From assembly GCA_029448655.1 (NCBI GenBank), contig JACCLO010000001.1:2170001-2234000 (forward strand): 64,000 nt of DNA, given 5' to 3'. The DNA is from Wolfiporia cocos (Eukaryota > Basidiomycota > Agaricomycetes > Polyporales > Phaeolaceae). Of the stretch, positions 1 to 12,251 are shown piece by piece (the first letter of the stretch is position 1; every line of letters begins with the position of its first letter). The notes below the pieces were generated by a model. That model was not told the origin of the DNA, did not search any database, and saw nothing but the letters and a program-made list of their open reading frames with translations. Both the position numbers and the translations under genes were made by a program.

Positions 1-3000
1 GTACTGACAAAGCTCTTGACAATGAGGCAGCCCCATCTTCACCATCCACAACAGGGTTGTTGCTGATGACGTGATCAACGCCAATCTCGGCGATACTCCG
101 GAGAACGACGTACCTCTTTGATGCAGAGAGTTGCTCGACTTCCGCCAACGTCAAGTCCCTTTCCACCTTAAGTTGCGACAGCGATCTCCCCAGGGTCGAC
201 AGATTGTTGCTGAGCTCCTGGGACAGCTGCTTCTGCGCTTCCTGCTTCTTCGACTCGCTGGAAATGGCAGACAAGCGAACAGCTTGATGCGAAAGCAAAA
301 CACGGAGACGAGTAACCTCCGCCTCCGCCTCACGCCGCGCCTTCAGCTCACGATCGTACTCTGTCTGCGCGACTGTCATACCATCCACGTATTGCTGGCT
401 CGTTCTCTGGAGACGCGGTGAGCCCCTGAGGTCACTGACTGCAAAGTAACCTTACCCTGAAACCGTCCAGCTTGTGCTTGAACTGGCTGAAGCTTTCATT
501 TTGCTGATCCATGATCTTGAGGAGCGATTGCGCTAGCTCCACTTCCATCGTGACATACGCAGCAGCCGAATTAGTCGCGTTCGACACCAGGTCTTGCAAC
601 TGACGCCTCGTCGACTCGATGACATCCGCACGTAACGGCGCCGGACTAGAGGGTCCAGCAGACGTGACGGTGATCTGCGTCACCTCCTGCGTGAGCGAGC
701 TCTCCGACACAGTGCCAAGCGAGCGACGGCCACTGCTTTCCCTCTCTTCAGTCGGCGTCGAGTGTCCATTCGCAAGACCTCCAGCCTTGTCCATCGGCGG
801 CACGGCAGGGAATCTCGACAGGACCGAGTCGTTCAGCGACGGCGAGAACGAAGGCGAGGGGGAGAACGACGGCGACGGGGTCATCGAGTCGTTCACGGAC
901 ATGCCGCGCCGCCGGAGGGGGCTCTCTGCCTGCGCCGCGGCCGGGTCGAGGATCGTCACCTCGCTCGTGGGCGTGAGCACCTGCACCGAGTTGCGGCGCG
1001 ACATGGGCGGCGCGAGCGGGAGTTCCAGCTTCCGCCCGCCGTCCTCCGCGATCTCCGCGAGCTGCTCCAGCTTCATGATGTTCCCGCCCACCGACTTGAA
1101 CAGCTCCGAGAAATCTGTCCCGCCCATCGAGATCCGGATCGGCGGTAGCGCGGGCGCGATGAACGTCGCGTGCGACGTGCGCTCGACCGGCGACGACTCG
1201 GGCGTCCCGTCCTCCGCGTCGTGGGCACCTGCGTCCGACGCCGTCGCCGCCGTGTTGAGCCGCAGCAGTGGCGGGCGTGGGCTCGGGCGCGGGCTCGGAC
1301 GCACGATGTGGGTGTCCTTCGGCGGCAGCGCGGGCGGCGCGTCGTGCGACATCCTCCTGCCCTGCGCGCCGCGGCTCGAGTCCGACTCCGGCTCCGTGTC
1401 CGTCCCGCTCTCGATCCCGTGCGGCACGTCCACGCGGTGCGACGGCGACGTCGGCGTCTGCAAGCTGGACGGCCGCGAGGGCAGCTCGAGCTCCGTGCCC
1501 GCGGCGCCCGACGACGACCGGCTCGTCCGGAGGGGCACGACAGGCGGCGGGCTCGCGCGCGCTCGGTCGTCGAATGACCGCTGCGGGCGGATCGAGCCGC
1601 CCGCGGACAAGTTCAGGCTCGGCGGGCGGCGGCCTGTGCCCGCACGACGCTCGCCCGGCCCAGGTTGGTCGCGGGGGTGGGGGCTCGCCGGAAGTCCGAA
1701 GCGGTTGCTCGGACTCGAGCGATCCATTGCAGACCCCGGGCGGGGGATCTCTTGCTCGAATACGTGTGCAGGTAAGTGTGCATTGGACGACCCAGAGCGG
1801 TTGCGCAGGGGTAGAAGGGGGTCAGTGCTCGCACCGGCGCGAGCGGATCCGGGTGTTGACGGACGTGAGGGCATCGCCGGCGGAGACATGGTCCGCACCG
1901 GCGAGAAGTGGTCTTTCGAAGGGGACGAGGGATTAGGGGACTCGCGGGCTGGGGAGCTCATGGCGAGGAAAGAGCTGGTGTTATCGGCGGGAGAGGGAAG
2001 GAGTGAGCCACCGGACGACAGCGCCAGCGCGGGATTGATAGACCGCCGCTTGTCTCTCCGCGACGTCTCCCCGTTGGGCGCGCCCAATCCAGTCGAGTCG
2101 CTTCTGCCTGGACGGTTAAGAGAGTACGAGCTGGGGCTCGAACGAATCTGCGGCTGCGTCGAATGAACACCGTCATCGAAGCTTTCCCTCGTCTGCAACG
2201 GCCTGTCTGGCCCTTCTAACGGTGATGGCACGCCAAGCGAGTCCATACGCGACGGTTGAGCTTGATCGCCGTTGCTGAGACCGATAGCGTTGGATGCCAC
2301 CGACTTTTTGACGATGGACAGCGGCGCTGGGGGCGACATGACCACGGGCTGGTCCTGTCTGCTCTGCGTGCTGCCGGTCGACAGCCCGCGCTCAAGGGAA
2401 TTGGAAGAAGCAGAGCCCGACGGCGCAAGAGGCGAGTTGCCAGCAGAGTCCGAGGGCGAGACCTCGTGAGCCGCGGTAGCCATCTGCAGAGCATCAGCGA
2501 CAGATGTTCCACGTCAGTCCGCTGCCACGCACCTTCTCCAGCTGCTGCGCGCGCGCGGCCTGGTCCGCCTCCTTGCCCGTCGCGAGCGCGCCGCTGCCCG
2601 CCGCGGCGGGGCCCATCAGCGCAATGGCAGCCTTCTCGCGTTCGCGCTCCTTCTCCTTCTCGCGCTGCCGCTGCGCGTGCCGCCGGCTGCGCGCGACGCG
2701 CTCGTTGTGGCAGTTCATGCAGTAAATGCCCTGGCTTGTCTTGGCGAAGACGAGCTCGTCGATGCGGTTCTTGCACACCTTGCACTTGAAGCAGTGCGCG
2801 TGGTACGAGTCGTCGCCGGTCATGATCGCCTCGTCGAGGATGGGCAGGTGGCACACGCTGCAGCTGTACGAGCAGTTCGCGCAGATCGGCGATCCGTCCG
2901 AGAGCAGCAGCAGGTTCGTGTCCGCCGTCACCTGGTTCCCGCACTTTGCGCATTTGAAGCAGTCGACATGGAAGAATGATTGCCTGCCCAATGAAGGCGT

Positions 3001-3514
3001 TTAGTACGAATGGAAGATCTACGGCAACACTCGCCAAGGCTCGTTACGTCAATGCGGGCTCCACGTGCAGCAGCATGGCTAGGAAGCACAATGTTCGACT
3101 ATGGGCCAGCGCCGGCGTCCGCTCTCATTGAAACGCGCAAGAGGTGTACGAGGGCGCCACGCTGCCGTAACGACGCCCACAGCCGCGCTCGCAGATGGCA
3201 GCTGGAGGCTTCGAGCAGACTACAGGCTCTGCACACAAGGCTCAGTGCATAGCGCAGCTGCACTGGCGCGTGGTCGACGGAAGCACGGAGCGCCTCTGCG
3301 AGCAGTGAAGAGGTCGGACGGCGGCAATACGTGAAGCTTCGTCGACGTAGGACCCACGTGTAGCAATGTTACGCAATGCAATGGAAGAGACTCACCCGAA
3401 GGCCACGACGACACCACCGTTCTCGTCCACAACGGACTTCTTGCATCCTGGGCAGACGCCGTTCTCGCCCAAGAGGGACGGGTCAGGTATGGAAGCGCTT
3501 TCGACGTTGGCCAT
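1..3514 (-). CDS. LIM-domain protein, probable Rga1/Rga2-type Rho GTPase-activating protein (3' part outside window)
   Basis: Exons (minus strand) 3396-3514, 2533-2983, 456-2483, 114-406 and at least 1-62, all with GT-AG introns; the 2984-3395 intron has a TACTAAC branch site. Two LIM zinc-binding domains lie at about residues 21-140. The first, split by intron 1, has CPGC, HVDCFKCAKC and CANC; the second has CSVC, HAHCFKCKVC and YCMNCH. A Lys/Glu/Arg-rich helix follows, then about 600 residues of Ser/Pro-rich low complexity, then a coiled coil in exons 3-4. This order, LIM-LIM-linker-coiled coil, is that of fungal Rga1/Rga2, which carry a C-terminal RhoGAP domain acting on Cdc42/Rho in polarity. 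That domain would lie beyond base 1, so GAP function is inferred, not seen. The start ATG at 3514 places CPGC near the N-terminus. The 51-nt stretch 63-113 is open in frame and could be intron or exon. Confidence 0.82.
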
Positions 3515-5586
3515 GGGCGCTGGGGTCAAGAACGCGAGCTTAAGAGGATGACGGCACTAATCCGAGCAGTAGACGAGTACTAAGCGGTAGGTGGGCCGTC
3601 CAGCGAACAGACGGATGTATCGAGAACCTCGCGACGAGTAGTAAGAGACCGCCCGATGCGTCCTGCGCGAGATGATATTGGGTGGTGGCGAATCAACAAA
3701 TACAAGAAGGGGTGCAAAACCACATGCAGAAGGAGAGTGGGCTGTCCGGAGCCTGATGAACGTTAAGGACAACGAGCTAGGTCGAGCAACGCCGGGCCAG
3801 GGCCATCAGCGTTTACACGTGACGCCGCTGCATTAACGTTGGCGCCTAAATCGTGTTGCCGCTTCGTTCAATTACAATTACTCAGCAACGTGCAGCCTTC
3901 GCGACGGCGCAATCTCGCTGCGGCTTGCAGCATTTGCGTGGAGGCGATGCGCTCCCTGGCCATGCTGATCGTACTAGAACAGCCGGCTGTACCTGGATTC
4001 TCAACGTATCCCGCAACGTCCACGGAAAGGTAGAGAATCGCGGCTGCGCACGTCCGTCAGAATTTCAAACCATGGGCGCGGTTTCAGCACCCTACGCTAG
4101 TGCTGCTGCACAGTCTCTCCAATCGGACATCCATGAGATAATTCCCAGGTATTGCGCACCGTTCTCAGGTCTGGTCCCGAGACGGCAGATTGGGGTGGCT
4201 CACTGCCTTCGGTCGCCTTGGCATTGTCGCGTTTAGGACGGTGCCGTTACTCTCTTCCGATCAGCCATTAAGCCAGCGCTCAGAACCGGCGGAAAGCTCT
4301 AGGCGCATCCCCTGAGAATTGAAAACTCGAGCGCTTCGACTGAATCAATGACATCAAGCACCCCGTCTGCCCCGCAGTCGTGGTCGTGGTCTTAACTTGT
4401 ACAGCAATGTTCCTGATCTGGTTTTCAATCTGGGTGAAATGTTCAAATCGATTCTGCATTTAGCCACTATGCAGATATATCCTGTGCTGGCTCCGGAGAT
4501 GCCTATAATGTCGTAATCCTGACGATCATTTCTAAAAGTAGCCACTCTATATTAACGCGGCGCTACTCGGTGAAGGCCCGTTGTTTCGCGTTCGCACGAA
4601 GGGGCCATGACGCCGCGCCTGCAATTCCTCTCCCGTACGTAAAGACCATCGGGATCCACAATGCACTCGCTGATTCATACCGCATAAAGTCTGCCGACAT
4701 TTCGTAATTCCTGAGGGTTGTCCCTGAAACTAAGAAGCCACTGCGAGCAGGAAGCGCAATGCTGTGGCTTGTCCTCGCGATGAGAGGCGATACCACATAG
4801 CATCCTTGAAAATTTTGATATATCACGTCATGGCGACCCTCGTTGGTGCTCTGGTCCATGTGTGCTGCCCCGCGGAATTTGCCCCCCGCACAAGTAGGAT
4901 CGCCGGCTTCAGATCTCTCAGCTGGGCGGGCCGATGCACTCGAAGCAGCCGATCAGGTACGCGGCGGAACCCGATTGATCTCAGATTTAGAGATCCGGCT
5001 CATCCTGAGCCTCGCCATTTTCAGGGACTCACGCTGGTACCCGTGAAGCGATCGATGCAACGCGATGGCTGTGCGAGTGAACTACGAGGGCTTTCTGATT
5101 ATTCATGCGGACTGGCGGGCTCGTTGTAATCTAGTTATCTGAATTAGTACAGCCTGTTCAACAGACCGACTCATGCGGCTACTCATCGAGGCCAAGGTGT
5201 GTGCGGATTATAAAGCGCACTGTACAGTGCTTTCTGATACGATTGATAGAACACCTTCCAGTGTGCAGCAAAGTTGTTCCCATTATGTTTCCTGATATAG
5301 TCTTCCGCCCGCCCATCTGGCAGGCCTCGAGTCTGCGACATTCAGGCTCGATCCAAATGCAGTCGTACCCGCGCCCGAACAGGCAGTCCCTCGTTTCCCC
5401 GCAATTCGGATGGCCCAAGAAGGCAGCCATGATACACACCACCACCGAAAAGGTCGTGCGAGTGCGGAAGGCGCGGACTCTGTCCCTGCCCAAACATCCC
5501 CCTTAAGGCGCACAGTCGGACGGCTGAGCCACCCGGCTCGCCCACCCCATTTCACCTAAATGCTTTCCACGCCCACCTTCTCACAG
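3515..5586. other. Intergenic, no recognised gene
   Basis: About 2 kb upstream of two divergently transcribed genes. I see only short open frames on both strands, with no recognisable domain, RNA gene or repeat. It presumably holds the promoter of the LIM gene and, near 5400-5586, the promoter and a first coding exon of the membrane-protein gene to the right. A possible first exon starts with the ATG at 5410, but I cannot confirm it. Confidence 0.5.
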
Positions 5587-7326
5587 CTCGGCAATGGTAA
5601 AGTGAATATTCGCTTCCCAAATGTCGGGCTCCAGATCCTGAGCACTATGATTCATCTGCTCGGTTAGTCAAGACCCAATCCACCAATCAGGGGTACTGAC
5701 GCATTTGCATCAAGGCGTCTCGATCCTGGCCGCCTTGATTTCACGCAGGATCAAGTCGGATCTCCTGACGCTTAAGGGTCTTTCTCGCATATCGTTCCCA
5801 AGATGGCTTGTGCTGTTGACGCTCGTTGACTCGTGAGCAGCCACCCCCTCATCCATCCCCCCTCATCTGACCCGCGCGCCTTCGCAGATGGGCATTCCTG
5901 TTCACAGGTGAGAAAAACGTGCTCTTTCTTCACTGTGGATCGATCATGACCTACCTGTAGCCGGCGTCCTGATCCAGGGAGCCGGCTTGCGTCTGAACAG
6001 CGCCGTATGTTCGCTGGGCATTTTCAACTGCATCGCCTTTTATGCATCGTCCAAGGTTCTCATATATCTGTTTCTCGGTAAGCTATCTTCCCTACCGGGA
6101 TCCTAGCAACGTTCTAATATAAAGCAGTTGAAAAAATCCATGTGGTCTGGAGCCCTTCTTCCCAATACAGGCGATTCAAGTCTCCGATATACATCGTCTG
6201 CTTCGTCGTCGTCTGCCTCTACGGCGTGATCGCCGTGGTACTGATTGTCGGTGAGAATCCCTTGCTATTGTCCGACCGAAGTCGGACACTCACAGAGCTC
6301 CAGAGCGTATCTCCTTCTATCGGGAGGACGGCACCTGTGTGATCGGCCTGAAGCGTCCGGCGTCGATCGCCCTCCTCGTCTATGACCTGTACGCACGCTC
6401 CATCCGCGCTAACCTTCGCTCCTCACATCCCTGCAGATCAGTTAACGTCATCTTCACGTCCCTGTTCCTGTACCCCCTCTACCGCTCGACCTTCCGCAGC
6501 GCGCGCGTCCGCGAAGTCGCGAAGCGGACGACGTGGTAAGCACACACCGCTCCGCCCATCGCCACGTGCTTGACGCGCACCCTGCAGGGCCGCCACCGTC
6601 GCGCTCACGACGTCCTGCGTGAACATCCTCGTCCTCACGCTCATGAAGGGCGAGCAGCTCGGGTGGGTCTGCCTCGGCAGCTGCGGCACCGACGTTCGTC
6701 CGCCTCCCCCTCTCACACGCGCGCCGTACTGACACTCATCAATCGGCAGGTCGTCGTCAACGCGATCGCCCTGTTCTGGGTGACGGCGGGCAGGAGCGAG
6801 TCCCGCCCGGCGCAGGCCCCGCAGGAGGTCCCAACGGCGGGCGGGCGGCCGCCCGCGAAGCGCAGTGGCGCCCTCCCCAAGGCTGATCCAGAGGCTAAGA
6901 TGGCGTCCACGCGGCGGGCGTCGACTACCCTGCACCCGACCGTCGCGACGGAGCCCGAGGCGGTCAGCGGCGCGTCTGACGTGCCGACGGTCGAGTCGCT
7001 GGACTCGTACGATCATGCGTACTCAGATGACAGTGACATCGAAGGGCAGCGGACGTGGGACGACGAGGAGGCCGAGAAGGAGGTGATCGTCGAGGAGGAG
7101 CATGCGCGGCCTCCATCGCCACAAAGGGACGGAAATGTTTTCACGACGCTCACCTCGATTTTCAACCGGGGCAACGAACAGTCACGGTCGCAAGACTTCC
7201 AGGTACGTGGTCCACAGCCACACGCAAGCATTGGTCATTTAGTGTCTTCAGATCACAGTTACGACTGAGACAGATGTTCACCTTGATGAGATAAACGCTG
7301 AATGCCAACCGCGTCGCCGTTCATAG
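5587..7326 (+). CDS. Seven-helix membrane protein with acidic cytosolic tail (receptor-like, unassigned)
   Basis: Exons 5587-5662, 5715-5832, 5888-5907 (20 nt), 5961-6077, 6128-6250, 6304-6388, 6437-6535, 6588-6693, 6750-7202 and 7252-7326 give 423 residues in one frame. The true N-terminus is in an upstream exon I could not fix. The reading frame shows about seven hydrophobic helices, for example WLVLLTLVDSWAFLFTAGVL, SPIYIVCFVVVCLYGVIAVV, VNVIFTSLFLYPLY and VVVNAIALFWVT. A cytosolic tail of about 170 residues follows, rich in Asp/Glu/Ser/Pro. This layout is common in basidiomycete multi-pass proteins of the GPCR-like kind. I see no signature that assigns a ligand or G-protein coupling. It is convergent with the ELL gene, with 190 bp between stop codons. 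Confidence 0.72.
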
Positions 7327-7516
7327 CAGATCGGAGCATCGTACAGTCCATTAGTCCACCACATTGCATCTATTGTACACTATCTATGATGACATTACGA
7401 CCCCTGAATGAATATAGCACGATGCATTAGCCATTGGATACAATGAGTATGCTCCGCCTGTCACATAATGCCCAGGCGAATCATGGATGGGTAGATGACT
7501 ATCAAGAATGTGCCAG

Positions 7517-10054
7517 TCACTCCAGGGGCTCTTCCTTCACGTTCACCAGACTCTCGTACACCTGCTTGATTTTCATCAACTCTGCACTGATGTTAGCCAG
7601 ATCGGCCGCAAACGCCTGGGCCAGCTCTATGTCAAGCGAGCCCAGCTGCGAGTCCGCATCCGAATCCGACAGCGCGATGGACGACTGGTCCTCCTCTTCC
7701 ATCCGGTCCTGCATCTTGCTGACGAAGTTCGCCTTCTCAGAGAACATGGCGTAGTACGTCGCATACAGCTTGCGGTAGTACCGTCGCAAGCCTGCGCCGT
7801 CCTTTGGCAGCGGCATGGCACGGAAGCGCGGTTTGTACTTTGGCGGCGGCCGCGCAGGCCTGTCCTTGACGGCGGGTGCAGGCTTACTCTCCCCCTCCTC
7901 TTCAGAGGAAGTGTAGTTTATCGAGGAGCGACGACGTGAAGATACGGACGTACGGTGCTTCTCCTCAGGCCGAGCGGAGGGCGGGGAAGAGGCTGGCGCG
8001 GTGTCCAAAGCGGATGCGCGCGAAGAAGGCAGGGCAGCACGCCCGACGACCGGAGAACGCGTAGCCGGCGAGCCCTCCTTCTCCTTCTTGATCTTCGCTC
8101 GAGGAAGCACAGATTCCTCGCGCTCTCGCTTGACAGACTTCTTCTGCGGTGCCGCATCTCCCCGGTCCTTCTCCCGTCCACGCTCGTCCGGCTCTCGCTG
8201 CTTCTCCCGCACCCTCTCTTCCCGCGACTTCTCCTTCGCCCTCATCACTTTATCTGTCTCCTTCGAAGCAGCCTTCGCCGCCTCTAGCTTCCGTTTCTTC
8301 TGCGCGCCGGCCAGCAGCGACTCCTCCGCTTCAGACTCCTCCTCCGGCGCCCTCCTCCGCTTTTTCACAGCCGGGGTCTCCTCGCGCTCTCTACCCAGCT
8401 CCGCGCCGAGTGGCGAGGGGGTATACGTGTCCTTGCCCACCTGTGAACGCGCGTTCGACGCAGCGTTCTTGCTCGCGGGCACCTTGCGCTCCGCCACCGA
8501 CGGCGGCGGGGGTATAGGTGGCGCAGGGCGCGCCGAGCCAGAGGGCGCCGGCGCCGGTCTCGCCCGATCGCGCACGTCCACGGGGCCCGTCCGCTTCGGC
8601 GCTGGGGGAGGCGCGGGCGATGCCTCGCACGGCGGAGACGCGGCGCTGGCGCTTCCGGGCTTGTAGCCGGATCCGGGCAGTTTGCGCGCGGGCAGCTTGG
8701 ACGCAGACAGCGGCGTGCCCTCCCGCGGGGACTCTGCAGGCTTCTCGCGCTCCTTGCCCTTGACCTTCGTCACCACCTCGACGGTCGTCCGCGAGCCCTC
8801 GTTCTTTGCCGTCGAGCCCTCGTTCCTCGCCGTGATGGGCTCGTCCTTCTTTTTCTTCTTCGTCGCATCCTTCTTTACCTTCGTCTCCTTCGTGATGGCC
8901 CTTCTAGGCTCGGGACGTGCGTCGGGCGTACCTGCGCGGCCGGCGCGCGAGGAGCCTGCCTGCACTGCAGGCGACGCAGGACGATCGTGCGGTCGAGATC
9001 GGACGTGGTCCCACACGGGGTTCGTGTCGGGTATCCTCAGCGCGTCGAATTTTGCACGTGCAGTGCGGGCCAGTTTCAAGCGCTCGGTAGAATCGAGCGA
9101 GGGCCACTCGTACGGCCGGACTTCCTTCCACGCCTCCGGCTGCAGCTGGTAGCGTTTGGGGTTCGGGTCGTTCATCGCCTGCTGCACCGCCTCCGCAAGC
9201 TGAGTGCGACGCAACGTCAGATATCAGCAGATCCAGTAGACAGGTGCAGTTCGGTACCTCGGACATTAACGCCTTCAGCTCCCGCTTCATGGCATCATCG
9301 GCGCCCCCACCCAGAACTTTGCTGAGGATGTCCTTGACCGTGCGTGGCTCTAGAGCAAGGAAATGTATGAGCCGTGCCCTCAGCGACTTCGCCGACGACG
9401 AGCCGCCGGCGGGCGCCTGCGACGCCGACTGCGTCGAGGCCGGGGCCACCGTCCGCGGCGACGCGCCCCTCGCCGCGCTCGACGTGACAGACAAGCTGTT
9501 CGGCTGAATGTGCGCAGGGCGTTTCGGGGCGGCGCGCTTCTTGGCCGCGCCCTTGCCCGAGGCCTTGCCGAGGTCGACGGGCGGGGCGTCAAGCGTCACG
9601 ATCTTGCGCTCCGTGCGCTGCTGCTCGGCGTCGATACGCGTCTTGCGCACCTTGTCGCCCACCTTCTGGTCGAACTGGCGCTCGACCTCGAGCCTGCCCG
9701 TCACGGTTGCGTGCAGCTTGAGCGATGTCGATGGCCGGTTCGCCACGATGGTGCGCAGGTAAAGCTCGTGCGGCGCCTCCTCCTTCATTAGGAGACTCAT
9801 GGGGAAGAAGGTATCGCCGACGTAGATCCCCTGCTACTCGTTCAGCGATACGGTATGATGGAGAGGAGAGGGCCACAGACCGGGTTGTCGCCGAAGTCGA
9901 AGTCGACCTGCTTGAGCTGCTGTGCCTCGATGGCTTCGAGGGTCTCCGAAGTCATGCGCACAAGCATGGCTCGCTTCGGCTTACTGGTGTGGAGGATGTC
10001 ACCCTCCTTCGAGATACCCTGCAATGATATCGTTGTGTTGTCGGGGAGAGGCAT
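7517..10054 (-). CDS. RNA polymerase II elongation factor ELL homologue
   Basis: Exons (minus) 9881-10054, 9258-9833 and 7517-9199 encode 810 residues; introns are 47 and 58 nt. The N-terminus (about 1-120) reads as the ELL beta-rich domain, with NTTISLQG and the segment FGDNPQGIYVGDTFFP joined across intron 1. At about 205-305 lies the ELL winged-helix region: SLRARLIHFLALEPRTVKDI, continuing after intron 2 through PNPKRYQLQPEAWKEVRPYEW. Residues about 306-700 are Lys/Glu/Pro/Ser-rich and probably disordered. The last 100 residues are helical with paired aromatics (RRYYRKLYATYYAMF) and may match the occludin/ELL C-terminal domain. ELL proteins suppress pausing of Pol II and work with EAF-type partners in the nucleus. 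The winged-helix match is the strongest evidence. Confidence 0.8.
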
Positions 10055-10612
10055 GGTGGACGTGCGCGATGGCGTGTTGCGTGCTTTATCTTCAGGCAGT
10101 CAGAGTGCTGACAGTCTCGGCCGCGTCGTAGCAGCAGTCGGAGCTCGTCGTCAGTTAAGTACCACGCTAGCAGAAAGACGGGGAGCTAGAATGTGGGAGC
10201 TCCGGACAAGTTGTGGACGATGGCCACCGCGCGTTAACGCCTTGTTTCAGGCTCGCCAGCGCCACAGCTAAATGGAGTCCGGCGATCTGGACTCGCACGT
10301 GGTGACCGGCTACACTAGATATCTCTCGCGGACAATGAAATAGCTTCCGCGGTATCCTCCCAGGTACGACAAGCAAACAGGTTGTTGTCATTCGACGATG
10401 AACAAGAACTACGCGTAGCACTACGGTGAAGTATCCTAAGTGAGTGGCCAATCATAAAGCAGATTTTCAGCATATGCAGTACAATGAGTATCCGGAAGAC
10501 GCGAAACAATGATACAACCGAAGATATCTTATGGATAAGTCACCTTTTGTCGGGAATGCGTATTGTACAAAAGGCGCATCCAGGGAACGCCACACGCCAA
10601 AGCTGGAGCCCT
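10055..10612. other. Intergenic: ELL promoter and BXI1 3' flank
   Basis: 560 bp between two genes on the minus strand. It must contain the ELL promoter (near 10055-10300) and the end of the Bax-inhibitor transcript. I find no further coding exon and no obvious RNA gene. Confidence 0.5.
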
Positions 10613-11980
10613 CTACCGCTCCTGGACGTCGTTGAGGAGACGGAGGATGTTGATGACTAGAACAAGGTTAGATTCAGCTGACTCAACGGCAGCAGAAACT
10701 TACATAGGTTGATGAAGCTGTATGGATAGGCGCATAGTGAGATCCAGCCAGGAATGCACGACAAAGGCGACTCACTCCAGGTAAAGGCTGATGGCAGCCA
10801 TGATGTACTCATCGGGGGACAGCCGCTTGGTAATCATGAAGGTATCGTATACGACATAGCCGCTGAAAATGAGACAACCGCCGGCGGCGTAGACGATGTC
10901 AAGGGTGCGACCGAAGGGCACGAAGATGCTGACGAAGCCGGTCATCACTGATCGCATATCTCGATCAGCGTTGTCAAGGACCGGTAACGGGAGAAGCGAC
11001 GTACTCAACGCAATCAGGCCAGCGAACAGCCAGGCGCCGAGGCCGGAGAAGTCATACTACATAATCAGCCGTCGTTAATATTGGCCAAGCGGCGGAAGTA
11101 GCAGCGTGTCTTAATACGTTACCTTGGACTGCAACGTGAACAGCGTCAGGCCGAGGAACACGCCCAACGTAATGAGGCTAGTTCGAAATGTAATGAGTCA
11201 TGCCGCAGCACGCAGCAGGCGGAACCGAAACTCACAGTGCTTGAAGGACAATAACGGTGTCGAAGAACGCCACAGTAACTCCCAGGGTAAATGCCTCTAA
11301 GAGAGTAAACGCGGAAAGAATGACGAGGTTGGCAGGGTGACTGTGGCGTTTCCAGTACAACAGCCCGAGACTGATGAGGGTGCCAAAGAGGGGCAAGTAG
11401 AACGACCAAGTGCTGCGAGTGGCGTCAGTGAATTGTGCAACAGGAAGTATATGCAATGCTGCTCACTGAGTCTGAACCCAGAAGATAGCGTTGGTTGACT
11501 GTGAGATACCGCCAGCTACTAGGGCAGTGGCGAACTAAATGTGGCGTTAGCATTGCTGTGCAAGCAGAGCCACTCGTATTCTTACAATCTGACAGACTAT
11601 ATAGATATGTTAGCATGGCGGTAGATATACCACAAAGGTTATACTCACAAAGAATGGTGTACACCTTCCTCACGAACGCGTTGCGGATCTCCAACGCGCT
11701 GTCCGCGACGGTGGTGCCATACTGCGCAATTCATTAACGACTACTCCAGTGTCTCATATACGCTATTGCTCACCTTGAAGTCATCCGGGACATCGCCAAC
11801 CTGCGGTTGGTTGTAGATGCCACTGGGATTCGAACTTGACTCTGGTAAGGGGGTCCTTGACCCAAATAAGCTCCTAGGGCTCAAGAGAGGCGAGCGTTGA
11901 TCATCTGGAAGCTGAGCAGAAAGCTTCGCAGGCGAGCCTCGGTACGGCGGGGGCGCAGCTGTGTAGTTGTTTGCAGACAT
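10613..11980 (-). CDS. Bax inhibitor-1 / BXI1 (TMBIM, lifeguard-like) membrane protein
   Basis: Ten exons (minus): 11774-11980, 11649-11721, 11586-11596 (11 nt), 11467-11534, 11236-11412, 11123-11177, 11005-11056, 10776-10947, 10704-10717 (14 nt) and 10613-10656, giving 290 residues. After a Pro/Ser-rich cytosolic N-terminus, the frame shows the TMBIM core: VRKVYTILFCQIFATALVAG, WSFYLPLFGTLISLGLLYWK, LVILSAFTLLEAFTLGVTV, LLITLGVFLGLTLFTLQSK, VYAAGGCLIFSGYVVYDTFM and the conserved end LYLDFINLFINILRLLNDVQ. These are seven-helix ER or vacuolar proteins that set calcium leak and modulate stress-induced death; yeast Bxi1 is the fungal reference. The two microexons are required: without them the conserved FCQI and DFINL blocks and the frame are lost. 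Confidence 0.9.
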
Positions 11981-12251
11981 GGTGGTTCAAGGTCAAGGAG
12001 CTTTGGAAGAGTATCGAACGGAGCGCAAAGGGGATAGCCTCCCACTTGGGCGCCAGCGGGCCGGACGTGCCATTGCCTCATCACGTGGTAAGTGGAATCG
12101 CCACACGGGCGCCTGAATGAAACTAAAGTGGCGGCCTCGGCCGGCCGTCCTGCTTGGTGAGATTGCCGTGTGGCTGGGGTCGCAACTGTGCCATGTTCGC
12201 CATTTGCGCCATCGCGCACGTTCCCACCATGCTCGCCGTATAAGAGCCAAT
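11981..12251. promoter_or_regulatory. Bidirectional promoter, BXI1 (-) / MFS transporter (+)
   Basis: Only 271 bp separate the two divergent start codons, so both promoters must share this segment. I see no clear TATA box. The assignment rests on gene geometry alone. Confidence 0.55.

Noticed and set aside
619..2166. 515-codon open frame on the plus strand
   Set aside because: It is antisense to the Ser/Pro-rich exon of the LIM gene; GC-rich low complexity keeps antisense frames open. No domain is visible.
12117..12251. In-frame N-terminal extension of the MFS transporter
   Set aside because: It would leave little room for two divergent promoters and its residues look random; the ATG at 12252 or 12303 is more likely.
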